In this document: positions 7,416-16,656 of the stretch, piece after piece
Position numbering within the stretch: position 1 is the stretch's first letter
Layout: each line of letters opens with the position of its first letter
Assembly: GCA_023247795.1 (NCBI GenBank)
Contig: JAHFFT010000023.1
Span: 1 to 33,587 of the forward strand
Direction of reading: 5' to 3'
Origin: Candidatus Omnitrophota bacterium
GTDB taxonomy: Bacteria > Omnitrophota > Gorgyraeia > Zapsychrales > JANLHA01
Length of the DNA: 33,587 nucleotides
Made by a program: the position numbers and the translations under genes
The notes under the pieces: generated by a model
Databases searched by the model: none
Told to the model about the DNA's origin: nothing
Seen by the model: the letters and a program-made list of their open reading frames with translations, nothing else

Positions 7416-9764
7416 TTACCCTCCATTAACATGGTCTACAGAATTCTTTTCCTTCAATCCTTTAATGATCTTCGCCGGAGTGATGGGGAGATCTTTGATC
7501 CGCACACCACAGGCATCTTCGATGGCGTTGGCGATCGCCGCTGATGTTGGTAATAGCGATGCTTCGCCCATCCCCTTGGCCCCAAATGGCCCCTCTGGAT
7601 CATTGGTCTCCACCATGATGGTTTCCATTTCCGGAACTCCGATGGAACGTGGCAAACGATAATTCGCGAAATTCCCATTAACCAAACGTCCGTTTCTAAA
7701 CTGCAAGTCCTCATAAAAGGTATAACCAATGCCCATCGCCAAAGAACCTTCAATCTGCGCTTCCACGGATTGCGGGTTGATCGCTTTACCAATATCGTGG
7801 GCGTCCCATATTTTGATGACCTTGACATCACCCGTCTCGACATTGACTTCCACCTCGGCGATCTGCGCCTCAAAACCATAACTGCCAGAAACATTGCCTT
7901 CCCCAGTGCGAAAATCAATCGGTGTCGTTTTCGGATTATAGCTGCCGCGGCCAATGATCTGCCGCCCATAGTGAAACGAATAACAGAGTTCTAAGGCCGT
8001 ATCAAAATTCATCAATTCGGCATTGGTCTTTACGTTAGTGACTTTTTCCGCGACTATGTCGAGATCACTGACATCCCATTTATTTTTATCCGCGACAATT
8101 TCTAAAATTTGTGCCTTCGCATCGTTAGCGGCCCTTAACGTCGCGTTCCCGGAGATAAAAGTAACGCGGCTGGCAAAACTGCCGGTATCAAAGGGCGTGA
8201 TTTCGGTATCACCGGACTTGCACTTGATGCGTTCATACGCCACACCCAAAGCGTGCGCGGCTATCTGAGAAAGGGCGGTGTTCGAGCCCTGGCCAGTATC
8301 CGCGGCACCGGTAAAAAGATAAACCGAACCATCCTCTTCGACTTTAACAATCGATCCGGCTGATTCATGCGATTTGTACATTTTCGACCCCATAACATCC
8401 GCGGCAATTCCAATCCCGATTCCTCGACGGATATTGCCTTTCTTCCAGTAATTGGAATTTCCTCGCTTCTCTTTCCAGCCACACGCTGCCGTCGCTTTAT
8501 CAATGCATTCTTTCAAACCATTGGTGGTCAAAATCATTTTATTCACCGTCACCATGTTCGGGGTGGTGATGTTTTTCAAACGGAACTCGACCGGGTCGAG
8601 CTTCAAATCGTGGGCCAAAAGATCCATATGCGATTCAATGGCAAATCCGGACTGCACGCCACCAAACCCGCGCATGGCCCCGCTGATCGGAGTGTTGGTA
8701 TACACCCGATAGCCAGTCATGCGAAAATGCTGCAATTTATAAACCATAAAAATCCGCATGATGGCCGCGGCCAACACCGTCGGGCCATAACTGCAATAAG
8801 CCCCCCCGTCGGCAATGACCTCACCGGTCATGGCTGTTAAAATCCCTTCCTTGGTCACCCCGGATTTGATTTTATAATGCATCCCATGCTTACGACGGGA
8901 ACACATAAATTCTTCTTCACGAGAATAAGTGATCTTAACCGGCAACCCGCCGGCTTTTTTTGACAGCAGGCACGAGGCAAAATCCATGGGCAACATTTCC
9001 AATTTGCTGCCAAATCCACCACCAACAGCCAGCTTAATCACCCGCACATCATTCAAATCCATCTTCAATGTCTTGGCCAATGCCTCACGGCATTTGAACG
9101 GCGCTTGGCTCGACGACCAAAGGGTGATCTTGTTAGAAAAGGACTCCCATTGACCAACGCAGACATGCGGTTCCAACGGCGAGTGGGCCGCGGCCGAGGC
9201 GTAAAACTGGTCTTCGCGGACAAGAAAAGAATCTTTGAACGCACGTTCGGGATTACCAAAATTCACCGGCAGGATGACACCAATGTTGTTCATTGATTCA
9301 TGGATCTGCGGGGCCCCGGGTTTCATAGCCTCTAAGACATCGGTGACATGCGGCAGGACTTCATATTTGATGTCGATGAGCTTCAAGGCTTCTTCCGCGG
9401 TTTCCTCGTCAACAGCGGCAACCGCACCGATCTCATCACCGATATAACGCACCTTATCTGATTCAAGGGCCATTTGGTCAACCGTGTGTGGAAAAAAATA
9501 TTCATTCGACCCAAATTTAATTTGATAGGTGTCTTTGGCCGTGACCACAGCGCGGACACCGGGAAGCGCTTCCGCTTTTGAAGTATCGATGCTCAAAATA
9601 CGGGCGTGCGGATGCGGGCTGCGGAGCATTTTACCGACCAGCATATTACCAAGCGAAATATCAAAAACATATTTAGCCTGTCCGGTCACCATCCCTAATC
9701 CGTCGATGCGCGGGACACTGCGGCCGACTGGGTTGGTATAATTTCTTGCTGTTTGTGTGCTCAT
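7416..9764 (-). CDS. Xanthine dehydrogenase-family molybdenum-binding large subunit
   Basis: The 782-residue protein is the catalytic molybdopterin subunit of a three-subunit hydroxylase. It shows an N-terminal a/b-hammerhead (to about residue 150), the dioxo-Mo loop GGGFGSK at 248-254, SGAMRGFG at 361-368 with the substrate-orienting Arg365, and GKGMGEASLLP with the base-type Glu734. Enzymes of this family hydroxylate carbon next to nitrogen or oxidise aldehydes or CoA thioesters using water. The Glu that follows GGFGGK in true xanthine dehydrogenases is Leu255 here, and the CODH Cys loop is absent, so neither xanthine nor CO is a safe substrate. It starts one base after the iron-sulfur subunit. 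Confidence 0.92.
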   Translation of the reverse strand: MSTQTARNYTNPVGRSVPRIDGLGMVTGQAKYVFDISLGNMLVGKMLRSPHPHARILSIDTSKAEALPGVRAVVTAKDTYQIKFGSNEYFFPHTVDQMALESDKVRYIGDEIGAVAAVDEETAEEALKLIDIKYEVLPHVTDVLEAMKPGAPQIHESMNNIGVILPVNFGNPERAFKDSFLVREDQFYASAAAHSPLEPHVCVGQWESFSNKITLWSSSQAPFKCREALAKTLKMDLNDVRVIKLAVGGGFGSKLEMLPMDFASCLLSKKAGGLPVKITYSREEEFMCSRRKHGMHYKIKSGVTKEGILTAMTGEVIADGGAYCSYGPTVLAAAIMRIFMVYKLQHFRMTGYRVYTNTPISGAMRGFGGVQSGFAIESHMDLLAHDLKLDPVEFRLKNITTPNMVTVNKMILTTNGLKECIDKATAACGWKEKRGNSNYWKKGNIRRGIGIGIAADVMGSKMYKSHESAGSIVKVEEDGSVYLFTGAADTGQGSNTALSQIAAHALGVAYERIKCKSGDTEITPFDTGSFASRVTFISGNATLRAANDAKAQILEIVADKNKWDVSDLDIVAEKVTNVKTNAELMNFDTALELCYSFHYGRQIIGRGSYNPKTTPIDFRTGEGNVSGSYGFEAQIAEVEVNVETGDVKVIKIWDAHDIGKAINPQSVEAQIEGSLAMGIGYTFYEDLQFRNGRLVNGNFANYRLPRSIGVPEMETIMVETNDPEGPFGAKGMGEASLLPTSAAIANAIEDACGVRIKDLPITPAKIIKGLKEKNSVDHVNGG

Positions 9765-9765
9765 A

Positions 9766-10278
9766 TCAATGCCTTAAACCGTTTGCGCTCGCAGATACGT
9801 AAACATTTTTATTTTGCCGGCCTTTGATGACACGTCCGGCATGGCGTACCGCTTCAAAAATCTTTGGATACCCGGCACAGCGGCAAATATTGCCGTCGAG
9901 AGCGTATTCGATTTCTTCCTGAGAAGGTTCTGGGTTTCTTTCCAAAAGACATTTTGCCGACATGATGAGCCCGGGGATACAAAATCCGCACTGAACAGCA
10001 CCACACTCTAAAAAAGACTGCTGCACGGGATGAAGCTCATCGCCTTTGGCAAGACCTTCGATGGATGTGATTTCGTCACCTTCGACATCGCTGGCTAATG
10101 TGATACAAGAAAGAACCGCTTTGCCATTGATATTGACCGTACAGGTCCCGCACTCCGACTCTTCACAAGCGGTTTTCGTTCCCGTCAACCCCAGCTTGTC
10201 CCGCAGGACTTCCAAGAGCGTTTCATGACCCTTCAGGTCAACCTCATAAATTTTGCTGTTAATCAATAGTTTTGTCAT
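9766..10278 (-). CDS. Xanthine dehydrogenase-family [2Fe-2S] small subunit
   Basis: This 170-residue subunit passes electrons from the molybdenum centre to FAD. The plant-ferredoxin-like N-terminal domain carries C38, C43, C46 and C58 (CEESECGTC), and the helical domain carries C97, C100, C132 and C134 (CGFC and CRC), giving the two expected [2Fe-2S] clusters. GAVQCGFCIPGLIMSA and DGNICRCAGYPKI are typical. Length is normal for CoxS/HcrC/XdhC-type subunits (150-180). It lies 18 bases after the FAD subunit and one base before the large subunit, the order medium-small-large seen in many CODH-type operons. There is no Tat signal, so the enzyme is cytoplasmic. Confidence 0.94.
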   Translation of the reverse strand: MTKLLINSKIYEVDLKGHETLLEVLRDKLGLTGTKTACEESECGTCTVNINGKAVLSCITLASDVEGDEITSIEGLAKGDELHPVQQSFLECGAVQCGFCIPGLIMSAKCLLERNPEPSQEEIEYALDGNICRCAGYPKIFEAVRHAGRVIKGRQNKNVYVSASANGLRH

Positions 10279-10296
10279 CTTTAAAGGTCCTGACTC

Positions 10297-11157
10297 TTAT
10301 TTCACACCCAACTCACGAGCAACCAATTCCTCAATGGCATTTTTAAAACTCACCCGAAACATATGGCTTTTATAATCATCACTTCGTTTATCATAAATAT
10401 TCAAATCCAAATGGTCAAGCGCGGCTTGAGCAATCTGCGGCGCGCAGGAAGACTGATTCAAAAAATCTTCGAGTTTGAAATCCCGCTGGGCAAAAGACAC
10501 CCCACTATTAACCGCGACCCTGGTATTGGTGAATTTCTTGGCCTTAAAATTGGTTTTGATGCAAATCGCTAAAAGCGGAACATCGACATGAAGACTTTTC
10601 TTCACCCGACGGTACGCGATCAATGCTGTTCGGTCGCGTTCAACAGCAACGTGAGTCAATAGCTGGTTTGTTTTGGCGGAATTTTTAAAAAATTCTTCCG
10701 CTTTAAAAACTTCGGTCTGCCCGTTAGGTCCGGCAAAATGCATGTCCGCGTCCAAAGCAATCATCACCGCACCCATCTCGGTCCAAGTATACCGGCAGGT
10801 CAGGTTCCCACCCACAGTTGCCATATTCCGGATCGGGTTCGTTGAAATATTTTTGCAAGCCGTTTTTAAAACCGCGAAATTGTCGACTAGTAAGGGCGAA
10901 TCAAACAATTCGTTAATGATGGTCATTGCCCGGATAATGAGAGCATTTCCTTTGAGCTCAACTCCTTTGAGTTCTGGAACTTTGCGCAGGCTGATCACAT
11001 GATCTGGGGTTTTCGTTCCTTTTCGCTTCAGCAATTTAAGGCTGTTTAAAAGGAACGTCCCCCCAGCCAGGATCTTGTGGTTCTCCAAAGATCCACGCAG
11101 ATCAATCGCTTCCGATAAGCTTTTTGGGGAATGAAAGGTTAATGGCTTCAATAACAT
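10297..11157 (-). CDS. Xanthine dehydrogenase-family FAD-binding medium subunit
   Basis: The 286-residue subunit has the VAO/PCMH-type FAD fold: LTFHSPKSLSEAI at the start, the pyrophosphate loop AGGT at 31-34, the second flavin motif NPIRNMATVGGNLTCR (TVGGN at 114-118), and a C-terminal CO-dehydrogenase flavoprotein domain (about residues 180-286). It receives electrons from the [2Fe-2S] subunit and passes them to an unidentified acceptor. It is first in its operon, 46 bases downstream of a promoter flanked by two palindromes. The typical 4Fe-4S insertion of 4-hydroxybenzoyl-CoA reductase, which needs extra Cys residues, is not obvious here, so that identity is unlikely. Confidence 0.92.
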   Translation of the reverse strand: MLLKPLTFHSPKSLSEAIDLRGSLENHKILAGGTFLLNSLKLLKRKGTKTPDHVISLRKVPELKGVELKGNALIIRAMTIINELFDSPLLVDNFAVLKTACKNISTNPIRNMATVGGNLTCRYTWTEMGAVMIALDADMHFAGPNGQTEVFKAEEFFKNSAKTNQLLTHVAVERDRTALIAYRRVKKSLHVDVPLLAICIKTNFKAKKFTNTRVAVNSGVSFAQRDFKLEDFLNQSSCAPQIAQAALDHLDLNIYDKRSDDYKSHMFRVSFKNAIEELVARELGVK

Positions 11158-11181
11158 ACGAAATCTCTACAGCGTTCAAAA

Positions 11182-11197
11182 TAGTAAAATTTTACTA
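11182..11197. promoter_or_regulatory. Candidate operator: perfect 16-base palindrome
   Basis: TAGTAAAATTTTACTA is its own reverse complement. It lies just downstream of the -10 of the hydroxylase promoter and covers the expected transcription start, a classic repressor position. The binding protein is unknown. Confidence 0.6.
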
Positions 11198-11203
11198 GTC
11201 GGT

Positions 11204-11231
11204 AGTATAGCAAAATTAGCAATTTTGGCAA
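11204..11231 (-). promoter_or_regulatory. Promoter of the molybdenum hydroxylase operon
   Basis: On the minus strand TTGCCA (11226-11231) and TATACT (11204-11209) are separated by 16 bases. The ATG of the FAD subunit lies 46 bases beyond the -10. Confidence 0.65.
11211..11227. promoter_or_regulatory. Second candidate operator, between -35 and -10
   Basis: CAAAATT-AGC-AATTTTG is a perfect inverted repeat with a three-base spacer, placed in the spacer of the hydroxylase promoter. It and the palindrome at 11182-11197 have different outer bases but the same AAAATT/AATTTT core. Confidence 0.5.
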
Positions 11232-11258
11232 GGACTGACTCATGAGACCATGGCAACA

Positions 11259-11723
11259 TCATTCAACGTTTGTTAAAAATGGATTTATGACCTGGATGGT
11301 TTCGCCAATTCTAAGAACTCCCTCTCGTAAAATCTTGGCATACATCCCGTGCCGCCCCACGGCATCGACTTTCAATTGCGGATGAATGGCATCCATAACG
11401 TAACAAGGTTTTCTCACCTTTGATATCTCGATCACAACGCCACCAAAAAATTGAAGCACCGTGCCCAATGCCAGGCTGTTGACATTCAAATTGCTTACGG
11501 TCAAATTTTCTCCCGCTGCTCCCGGCGATAAGGAATATCCATGACGGCTCAGCTCCTTCAATTGCTCCATATCCTGCAAACAAATCGCTTGGATAGGATC
11601 ATAATGTTTTGCATGATTATGCCCATCGTCTTCTATCCCCAAAAAAGTCACGCGAACAGAATCCATGGGGTATTTGGGAATTCCTCCTTTTGAAATATTG
11701 ATCGAAACAATTTGCGGCAACAT
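11259..11723 (-). CDS. MOSC-domain protein
   Basis: MOSC domains are relatives of the C-terminal domain of molybdenum cofactor sulfurase and of mARC and YiiM enzymes, and bind molybdenum cofactor. The 154-residue protein is a single MOSC domain: PMDSVRVTFLGIEDDGHNHAKHY, the GAAGENLTVSNLNVNSL block near residues 68-84, and KVRKPCYVMD with the conserved Cys at 107. The frame runs 36 bases further upstream, but AAAGGAT precedes the ATG at 11723, one base after the NarK stop. Its place at the end of the nitrate reductase operon suggests a role in maturing or protecting that molybdenum enzyme, or a separate N-oxygenated compound reductase activity. Confidence 0.88.
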   Translation of the reverse strand: MLPQIVSINISKGGIPKYPMDSVRVTFLGIEDDGHNHAKHYDPIQAICLQDMEQLKELSRHGYSLSPGAAGENLTVSNLNVNSLALGTVLQFFGGVVIEISKVRKPCYVMDAIHPQLKVDAVGRHGMYAKILREGVLRIGETIQVINPFLTNVE

Positions 11724-11724
11724 A

Positions 11725-13008
11725 TTATCCTTTGATCCGACGCTGCGATTTAAGAACAAAAGTCAATACCAAAGAAACTGAAGCAAAAATCACAAAAAGA
11801 CCAAACCCTTTACCATAGCCTTCCTGCCCAAAGATACTGACGATATATCCCATGAAGGGTGGTATGACAAATCCACCAAAAGCACCCAATCCTCCTACCC
11901 AGCCAGCAGTGCCTCCGACAGCCTCAGGGACTTCCTGCGGCACAAGTTTAAAAACAGCCGCATTGCTCATGCCCATGCCAATCGCCAATAAAACACAACC
12001 CATGATAGATAACGCGAACGCGTCAGCGACAAACATAACGATGGCTCCCGCAGCCATCAACCCTAAAGAAAAAATAAGCGTGCGTTCACCACCATAGACA
12101 TCGGAGATTTGTCCACCGATGACACGCATCAATGAAGCCAAAATGGAATAAAGGGCGGTGAGCATCCCCGCCTCAACAATGGCTAGTTTATAAAATGAAC
12201 TCCAATACGTCGGGAACCATGCGGTCAAAGCGATGAATCCACCGAAGGTCGTAAAATAAATGGCAAAGAGAACCCAGGTTTTCCAATTCTGCGCCGAAAT
12301 TCGGAGACTTTCTTTAGCGTTTCCTTTAGGAAAATTTTCCTGATGGTATTGTTCGCGCGCTTGCCTTTTAGCTTCTTCAGGATTCATCCCTTGCTCAATG
12401 AGCTGAAAATACCAGGCGTTTCTTCCCAACAACCAATAAATCGTCGTCCCGACAACAAGAAAAATTAACCAGGCCAGATAGGTCAATGATAAACCCAGGG
12501 ATTTCATCGCGAAGGGCAGTATCAACGCAAACATTCCCGGCGCTAAATTTCCAAGTCCGGCAAAAAGTCCCAAAACGGTTCCTTGTTTACTCTGAGGAAA
12601 CCAATAAGAAACCTGCCCAATTCCAACAGAGAAGGTCGCAATGCCGCATCCGCATAAAACGCCAAGAAAAAGAAATAATGGATAAAAATGAGTGGTTAAA
12701 CGGGCAGGATAAAATTGATTCATGACCGTATACAATCCCAGCATTCCCAATATGGAAAGGATAAGCAACACCAAAAACGGTTTGCGTCCACCATTGGTGT
12801 CAGTCCACGCCGCGAACGGAATACGCAACAGTGATCCTGACAACGCCGGCGTTGAAATCAAGAGACCAAGAAGGAACGGACTAACGGGCATAACTTCCTT
12901 GATTTTTGTCGCGGTAATTCCAAACAATGAAACCGCCGCGAAGCCAATAAAAAAACCTATCGTCGCGCTCATCCCACCTAAATCTGGATTTCCTCGAATT
13001 TTAGCCAT
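11725..13008 (-). CDS. NarK-type nitrate/nitrite transporter (MFS)
   Basis: The 427-residue, about 12-helix protein belongs to the nitrate/nitrite porter group of the major facilitator superfamily. It has the two Gly-rich signature helices, LFAGLGNLAPGMFALILP near residue 155 and GGLGAFGGFVIPPFMGYI near residue 375, and the MFS loop FAAWTDTNGGRKPF. The central cytoplasmic loop is charged and long (QAREQYHQENFPKG). The frame is open another 65 codons upstream, but that part overlaps the preceding gene and is hydrophilic; the ATG at 13008 (MAKIRGNPDLGG) fits the family start. It is likely to import nitrate and export nitrite, linking the cytoplasmic reductase to periplasmic NirK. Confidence 0.93.
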   Translation of the reverse strand: MAKIRGNPDLGGMSATIGFFIGFAAVSLFGITATKIKEVMPVSPFLLGLLISTPALSGSLLRIPFAAWTDTNGGRKPFLVLLILSILGMLGLYTVMNQFYPARLTTHFYPLFLFLGVLCGCGIATFSVGIGQVSYWFPQSKQGTVLGLFAGLGNLAPGMFALILPFAMKSLGLSLTYLAWLIFLVVGTTIYWLLGRNAWYFQLIEQGMNPEEAKRQAREQYHQENFPKGNAKESLRISAQNWKTWVLFAIYFTTFGGFIALTAWFPTYWSSFYKLAIVEAGMLTALYSILASLMRVIGGQISDVYGGERTLIFSLGLMAAGAIVMFVADAFALSIMGCVLLAIGMGMSNAAVFKLVPQEVPEAVGGTAGWVGGLGAFGGFVIPPFMGYIVSIFGQEGYGKGFGLFVIFASVSLVLTFVLKSQRRIKG

Positions 13009-13025
13009 AACGATCGCCCCTACAA

Positions 13026-13292
13026 TTAAGATTTTTGATAAATTTTCGTTCGGCCTGTTGTCAGGCCTTTTAAAAAGCTTAGCTGAGTTAAAAATACACT
13101 CATGCCGCACGCAAAAAATGCTAATCCACTCAAAATCACACTCGGTAATAAATTTGCGTATTTGCCTTTGAAAAGGGCCTCGATCCCTGAGATCAAAACC
13201 CAAATCTGCAAGAATATCGCACCGAGACTGATCATCAAGCCCACGGTTTCGACCGTATTGGCAAAATCTTCTTTTTTATTTGAGAATCTCAT
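13026..13292 (-). CDS. Small two-helix membrane protein of the nitrate reductase operon
   Basis: The 88-residue protein has a charged N-terminus and two hydrophobic helices (about 17-37 and 48-70) joined by a short ISGIEALFKGKYANLLPS loop. No heme or cluster ligands are evident. It begins with a four-base ATGA overlap with the Rieske gene (13289-13292), so it is translated with it, and is followed 17 bases later by narK. The tight coupling suggests it is a structural subunit or assembly factor for the Rieske protein or for the whole membrane complex. No family is named because none is recognised with confidence. Confidence 0.75.
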   Translation of the reverse strand: MRFSNKKEDFANTVETVGLMISLGAIFLQIWVLISGIEALFKGKYANLLPSVILSGLAFFACGMSVFLTQLSFLKGLTTGRTKIYQKS

Positions 13293-13837
13293 GTCAATTC
13301 TCCTCGTTCCATTCCAACAAAATAAACTCCATCGGAAATCACCTCTAATTTGATTTTAGGAAGCGGTCTTTCCGGTGGGCCATAAAGGACATCACCGGTC
13401 GCTCCTGAAAAAGCACCTTTGTGACACGGACAAAAGAAAATCTTTTCATCCCTTTTCCAAATCACCGGACATTGCAGATGCGTGCATTTCTGTCCATAGG
13501 CCACATAATCGTTTTGATTCAACCGCACAAGGATCGCCTGTTCCTTATGCCCAGGGACTTCAAAAACATAGGACCCTCCAACGGGAAGATCATCGCGATC
13601 AATTATTTTTAGGCGTTCGGCTTGCTTGGGCAATTCATTCCTTTTAAATAATGAGCGCACCCAGACCCCAAATGTTCCGATAAAAAAACCTAAGGACACC
13701 AAACCCAAATATCTAATGAAATCTCGCCGGGAAACATTCCGGTCATTTTTGCTGTCTAAAGGAAAATCCTCCGCCCATTTGGGGACTTCTTTAAACTTTT
13801 CCTCTAATCTTTTCTTAATCGGTTCTTCCACTTCCAT
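13289..13837 (-). CDS. Rieske [2Fe-2S] protein with twin-Arg membrane anchor
   Basis: This 182-residue protein carries a complete Rieske site: C118-T-H120 and C136-P-C138-H139 bind the cluster, while C123 and C138 can form the disulfide typical of cytochrome bc-type Rieske proteins. A twin-arginine motif (SRRDFIRYLG, Arg37-Arg38) precedes a single hydrophobic helix (about 43-62), so the soluble domain should lie on the outer face with an uncleaved anchor, as in bc1/b6f. The 36-residue N-terminal extension before the twin Arg is charged and cytoplasmic. It is seven bases downstream of the ferredoxin subunit gene, inside the nitrate reductase operon and without a cytochrome bc gene beside it. 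Confidence 0.92.
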   Translation of the reverse strand: MEVEEPIKKRLEEKFKEVPKWAEDFPLDSKNDRNVSRRDFIRYLGLVSLGFFIGTFGVWVRSLFKRNELPKQAERLKIIDRDDLPVGGSYVFEVPGHKEQAILVRLNQNDYVAYGQKCTHLQCPVIWKRDEKIFFCPCHKGAFSGATGDVLYGPPERPLPKIKLEVISDGVYFVGMERGELT

Positions 13838-13843
13838 TTTCCC

Positions 13844-14458
13844 TTAAGCCCAAGGCTCCTTTTCTTCCAAACCCGAAGAACTCATAAAATCCATGACATC
13901 CATGTCGATGGTTTCTTCTGATGTATCCATCATGACATAAACTTTTGTGGTGATTTTCTGCCCCCCAAATTGGAATTGATTATTGGCTTTATTCTTTCGC
14001 ATGGATTCAATTTGCGATTTTGGCCCAAAGAAAATCGCCTCCGACGGACACACCGTCGCGCACATGGGCTTTAAGCCAGTTGAGGTGCGATCATAACACA
14101 TGTCGCATTTATTCATCTGCGCTCTGGCTTTATAAATTTTGGGGACCCCAAAAGGACAGGCAATCTGACAATTCGAACAGCCAATGCACCGCGATTTTTG
14201 CGAAGATTGCACAATACCATCTTCGGTCCTTTTGATCGCGTCCGCCGGACAAACAGCAGCACAAGCCGGATCATCACAATGCATACATAATGTGGGGCCG
14301 GTCTTAACAGATTCAAAAGGGTCCAACGGCTCTAAATGGATCATCGGAACACCGCGATGAGTCGAGCATTCAGAACAGGCCGCTTCACACGCGCGGCATC
14401 CGATACAGCGCTGAGGATCGACAAACAAATCATTTTCTTCTTGATCAACCGGTGTCAT
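13844..14458 (-). CDS. Four-cluster [4Fe-4S] electron transfer subunit
   Basis: This 204-residue protein is of the DmsB/NrfC/NarH-like ferredoxin type. Its Cys groups are [11 protein letters not shown] (near residue 18), [26 protein letters not shown] and CDMCYDR with CATVCP, enough for four [4Fe-4S] clusters in the usual swapped arrangement. There is no Tat signal, so it is cytoplasmic with the catalytic subunit. The last 45 residues are an acidic, Met-rich tail after the cluster core. It lies two bases after the molybdopterin subunit gene. It should relay electrons between the membrane cytochrome or Rieske branch and the molybdenum site. Confidence 0.93.
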   Translation of the reverse strand: MTPVDQEENDLFVDPQRCIGCRACEAACSECSTHRGVPMIHLEPLDPFESVKTGPTLCMHCDDPACAAVCPADAIKRTEDGIVQSSQKSRCIGCSNCQIACPFGVPKIYKARAQMNKCDMCYDRTSTGLKPMCATVCPSEAIFFGPKSQIESMRKNKANNQFQFGGQKITTKVYVMMDTSEETIDMDVMDFMSSSGLEEKEPWA

Positions 14459-14460
14459 TT

Positions 14461-16638
14461 TCAGACCTTTTCAATGCGTACCGCGCTCATTTTAAATTCA
14501 GGGATTTTGGAAATAGGGTCTAAAGCTCTTTGTGTAACTCGATTGATGGATTGTTTCCCAGCCCAATGATACGGGACAAAGATCGTGTCTGGACGAATCG
14601 TTTTTACAATTTTTGCTTTTAGTTCGATTGATCCACGACGAGAAATGATCTTGACCCCATCCCCCTCTTGAATTGCATATTTTTCGGCCAAACGGGGATG
14701 TATTTCCATATAAGGGTCTGGGCATTGATCGGATAAAAATCCGATCCTTCGCGTCTGCGTTCCGGAAAGATAATGATAAATAACACGTCCCGTTGTCAGG
14801 TAAATCGGATAATCGCTATTGATTTCATCGGCGGACGGTTTGAATTCAACAACATTAAAATGCGCCTTGCGATCAGAATGATAAAACTTGCCGCCTTCAA
14901 ACAATCGCGGGGTACCCGGGTGATCTAAATCAGGACAAGGCCAAAACACACCCATGTTTTTATCAATCTTTTCATAAGTAATTCCAAAATAGTCGGCCGT
15001 CCCGCCTTTGGAAGCGACACGCAATTCGTTAAAAATATCCTCAGCTTTTTTAAAATGATCGAAATATTTTCCCTTGCCCAACCGTCGAGCAATTTCAAGC
15101 AAGATCTCCCCATCCGCTTTTGCCTCCCCCGGCGGATTGACGGCCTTCTGAATACGGATAACACGCCCCTCGGCAGATGTTGAGGTCCCCTCGTCTTCTT
15201 CATGGAGCGATCCCGGCAAAATGATATCGGCGTGGCAGGCTGTTTCACTCATAAAAAAATCAATGATTGCGTAGAATTCTAATTTTTCCAAAGCCTCGCG
15301 TGTGAAATTTGAGTCCGGCAAACTGACCAACGGATTAAAACAAATGCTTATCAGACCTTTGATTTTGCCGTCATGGATTTCATTCATGATTTCCTGAGCG
15401 GACAATCCTTTTCCAGGCAAATCTTTTTCATCAATCCCCCAAACTTGTGAAATGTACTTGCGGTGTTCGGGGTTCGTGATATCCCGATTCCCGGGGAGCT
15501 GATCGCATTTATGCCCATGTTCGCGACCGCCTTGACCATTGCCTTGCCCGGTAATCGTTGCATATCCGCAGCCAACCTTGCCAATACGTCCTGTTGCTAA
15601 AACAAGATTAATGCAAGACAAAACATTATCAACTCCCTTAGTGTGATGTTCGATCCCTCGGGCGTGTAAAAGAAAACTCCGTTTGGCTTTACCCCACCAC
15701 TCGGCGGCTGTCTTAATACTTTTAACCGGAACACCCGTGATCCGTTCGCATTCATCGAGAGTATATTTGGCGACCGCATTTTTGACGTCTTCAAATCCAA
15801 CGGTGTGCTCATTGATAAACTGCTGGTCGACATCACCGGCCTGAATCATAAGATTAAGAATTGTATTAAACAAATGCGAATCCGTGCCAGGGCGCACGGG
15901 AAGAATCAAGTCCGCGGTTCGCGCAATCGGCGTGATACGCGGGTCAACAACAATCAATTTTGCGCCTCGAGTATCCCTCGCTTTCCAAATGTAATCTGTG
16001 GTAATGGGAGCGCATTCTGAAACATTGGTCCCAGCGCAAAGAATAAGATCAGTTTCCAAGAGATCCGCCCACGAATTTGCGGCGCGATCAATACCGAAAG
16101 CCTTTTTATTTCCAGCACCGGCAGAAACCATGCACAAACGACCGTTATAATCAAGATTGGCTGTCTGTAAAGCCACTCTTGCGAATTTTCCAACAAGATA
16201 TGATTTCTCATTACTCAACGAGACACCCGAAAGCATGGCAAAATGATCTTTACCGTATTTGTTTTGAATACGCTGGATTTCAGCAACAACTCGGCTATAG
16301 GCCGCATCCCACGAGATCCGTTCATAACCTACTCCACTTCGATTTTCCAAAGGATAAAGCAATCGATCCGGGTGACTCCCCTGAAGGTAACGCTTAACGC
16401 CTTTAGGACACAACTTTCCCTTATTGAACGGAAAGGCTTCCCACGGATCAAACCCGATAACCTGATTATCCTTGACCTTTAAAATAATTCCGCATTGCTG
16501 ACCGCAAAAACAACAATGGGTTTTGACTTTTGAATCAGGCTCTTCAACGGATTTTTCCCATCCGCCCGGTGGCTCATATTTCAAGTGCGGGCCAAACTGT
16601 TCAAAAATTTTATCTTCAGAAATGGGTAATTTTGCCAT
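14461..16638 (-). CDS. NasA-like molybdopterin nitrate reductase catalytic subunit
   Basis: The 725-residue protein is a bis-MGD oxidoreductase. The N-terminal [4Fe-4S] ligands are C42, C45, C49 (CCFCGQQCG) and C77 (KLCPKG). The predicted Mo ligand is Cys169 in [12 protein letters not shown], close to the R-L-C-M-S-S-A motif of assimilatory NasA/NarB enzymes. [20 protein letters not shown] near residue 370 and the C-terminal molydopterin dinucleotide-binding domain (about 610-720) also fit NasA. There is no signal peptide or Tat motif, so the enzyme is cytoplasmic. A Cys-type formate dehydrogenase is the main alternative, but the NarK neighbour favours nitrate. It begins 18 bases after the NarI-like gene. 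Confidence 0.88.
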   Translation of the reverse strand: MAKLPISEDKIFEQFGPHLKYEPPGGWEKSVEEPDSKVKTHCCFCGQQCGIILKVKDNQVIGFDPWEAFPFNKGKLCPKGVKRYLQGSHPDRLLYPLENRSGVGYERISWDAAYSRVVAEIQRIQNKYGKDHFAMLSGVSLSNEKSYLVGKFARVALQTANLDYNGRLCMVSAGAGNKKAFGIDRAANSWADLLETDLILCAGTNVSECAPITTDYIWKARDTRGAKLIVVDPRITPIARTADLILPVRPGTDSHLFNTILNLMIQAGDVDQQFINEHTVGFEDVKNAVAKYTLDECERITGVPVKSIKTAAEWWGKAKRSFLLHARGIEHHTKGVDNVLSCINLVLATGRIGKVGCGYATITGQGNGQGGREHGHKCDQLPGNRDITNPEHRKYISQVWGIDEKDLPGKGLSAQEIMNEIHDGKIKGLISICFNPLVSLPDSNFTREALEKLEFYAIIDFFMSETACHADIILPGSLHEEDEGTSTSAEGRVIRIQKAVNPPGEAKADGEILLEIARRLGKGKYFDHFKKAEDIFNELRVASKGGTADYFGITYEKIDKNMGVFWPCPDLDHPGTPRLFEGGKFYHSDRKAHFNVVEFKPSADEINSDYPIYLTTGRVIYHYLSGTQTRRIGFLSDQCPDPYMEIHPRLAEKYAIQEGDGVKIISRRGSIELKAKIVKTIRPDTIFVPYHWAGKQSINRVTQRALDPISKIPEFKMSAVRIEKV

Positions 16639-16656
16639 AAGAGGTCTTCTCGCGCT

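Noticed and set aside
8367..8840. 157-codon plus-strand open frame
   Set aside because: Antisense shadow of the molybdenum hydroxylase large subunit with no ribosome site or family features.
7416..11157. Aerobic CO dehydrogenase (coxMSL)
   Set aside because: Gene order fits, but the large subunit lacks the active-site Cys loop and has SGAMRGFG instead.
13009..13203. N-terminal extension of NarK by 65 codons
   Set aside because: It overlaps the two-helix membrane protein gene, is hydrophilic, and the family starts near MAKIRGNPDLGG.
14461..16638. NarG- or NapA-type nitrate reductase
   Set aside because: Length (725), Cys ligand motif NGRLCM and missing Tat signal fit NasA-like enzymes; NarG is far longer and uses Asp.
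14461..16638. Formate dehydrogenase
   Set aside because: Not fully excluded, but the NasA-like [12 protein letters not shown] block and the NarK neighbour favour nitrate.
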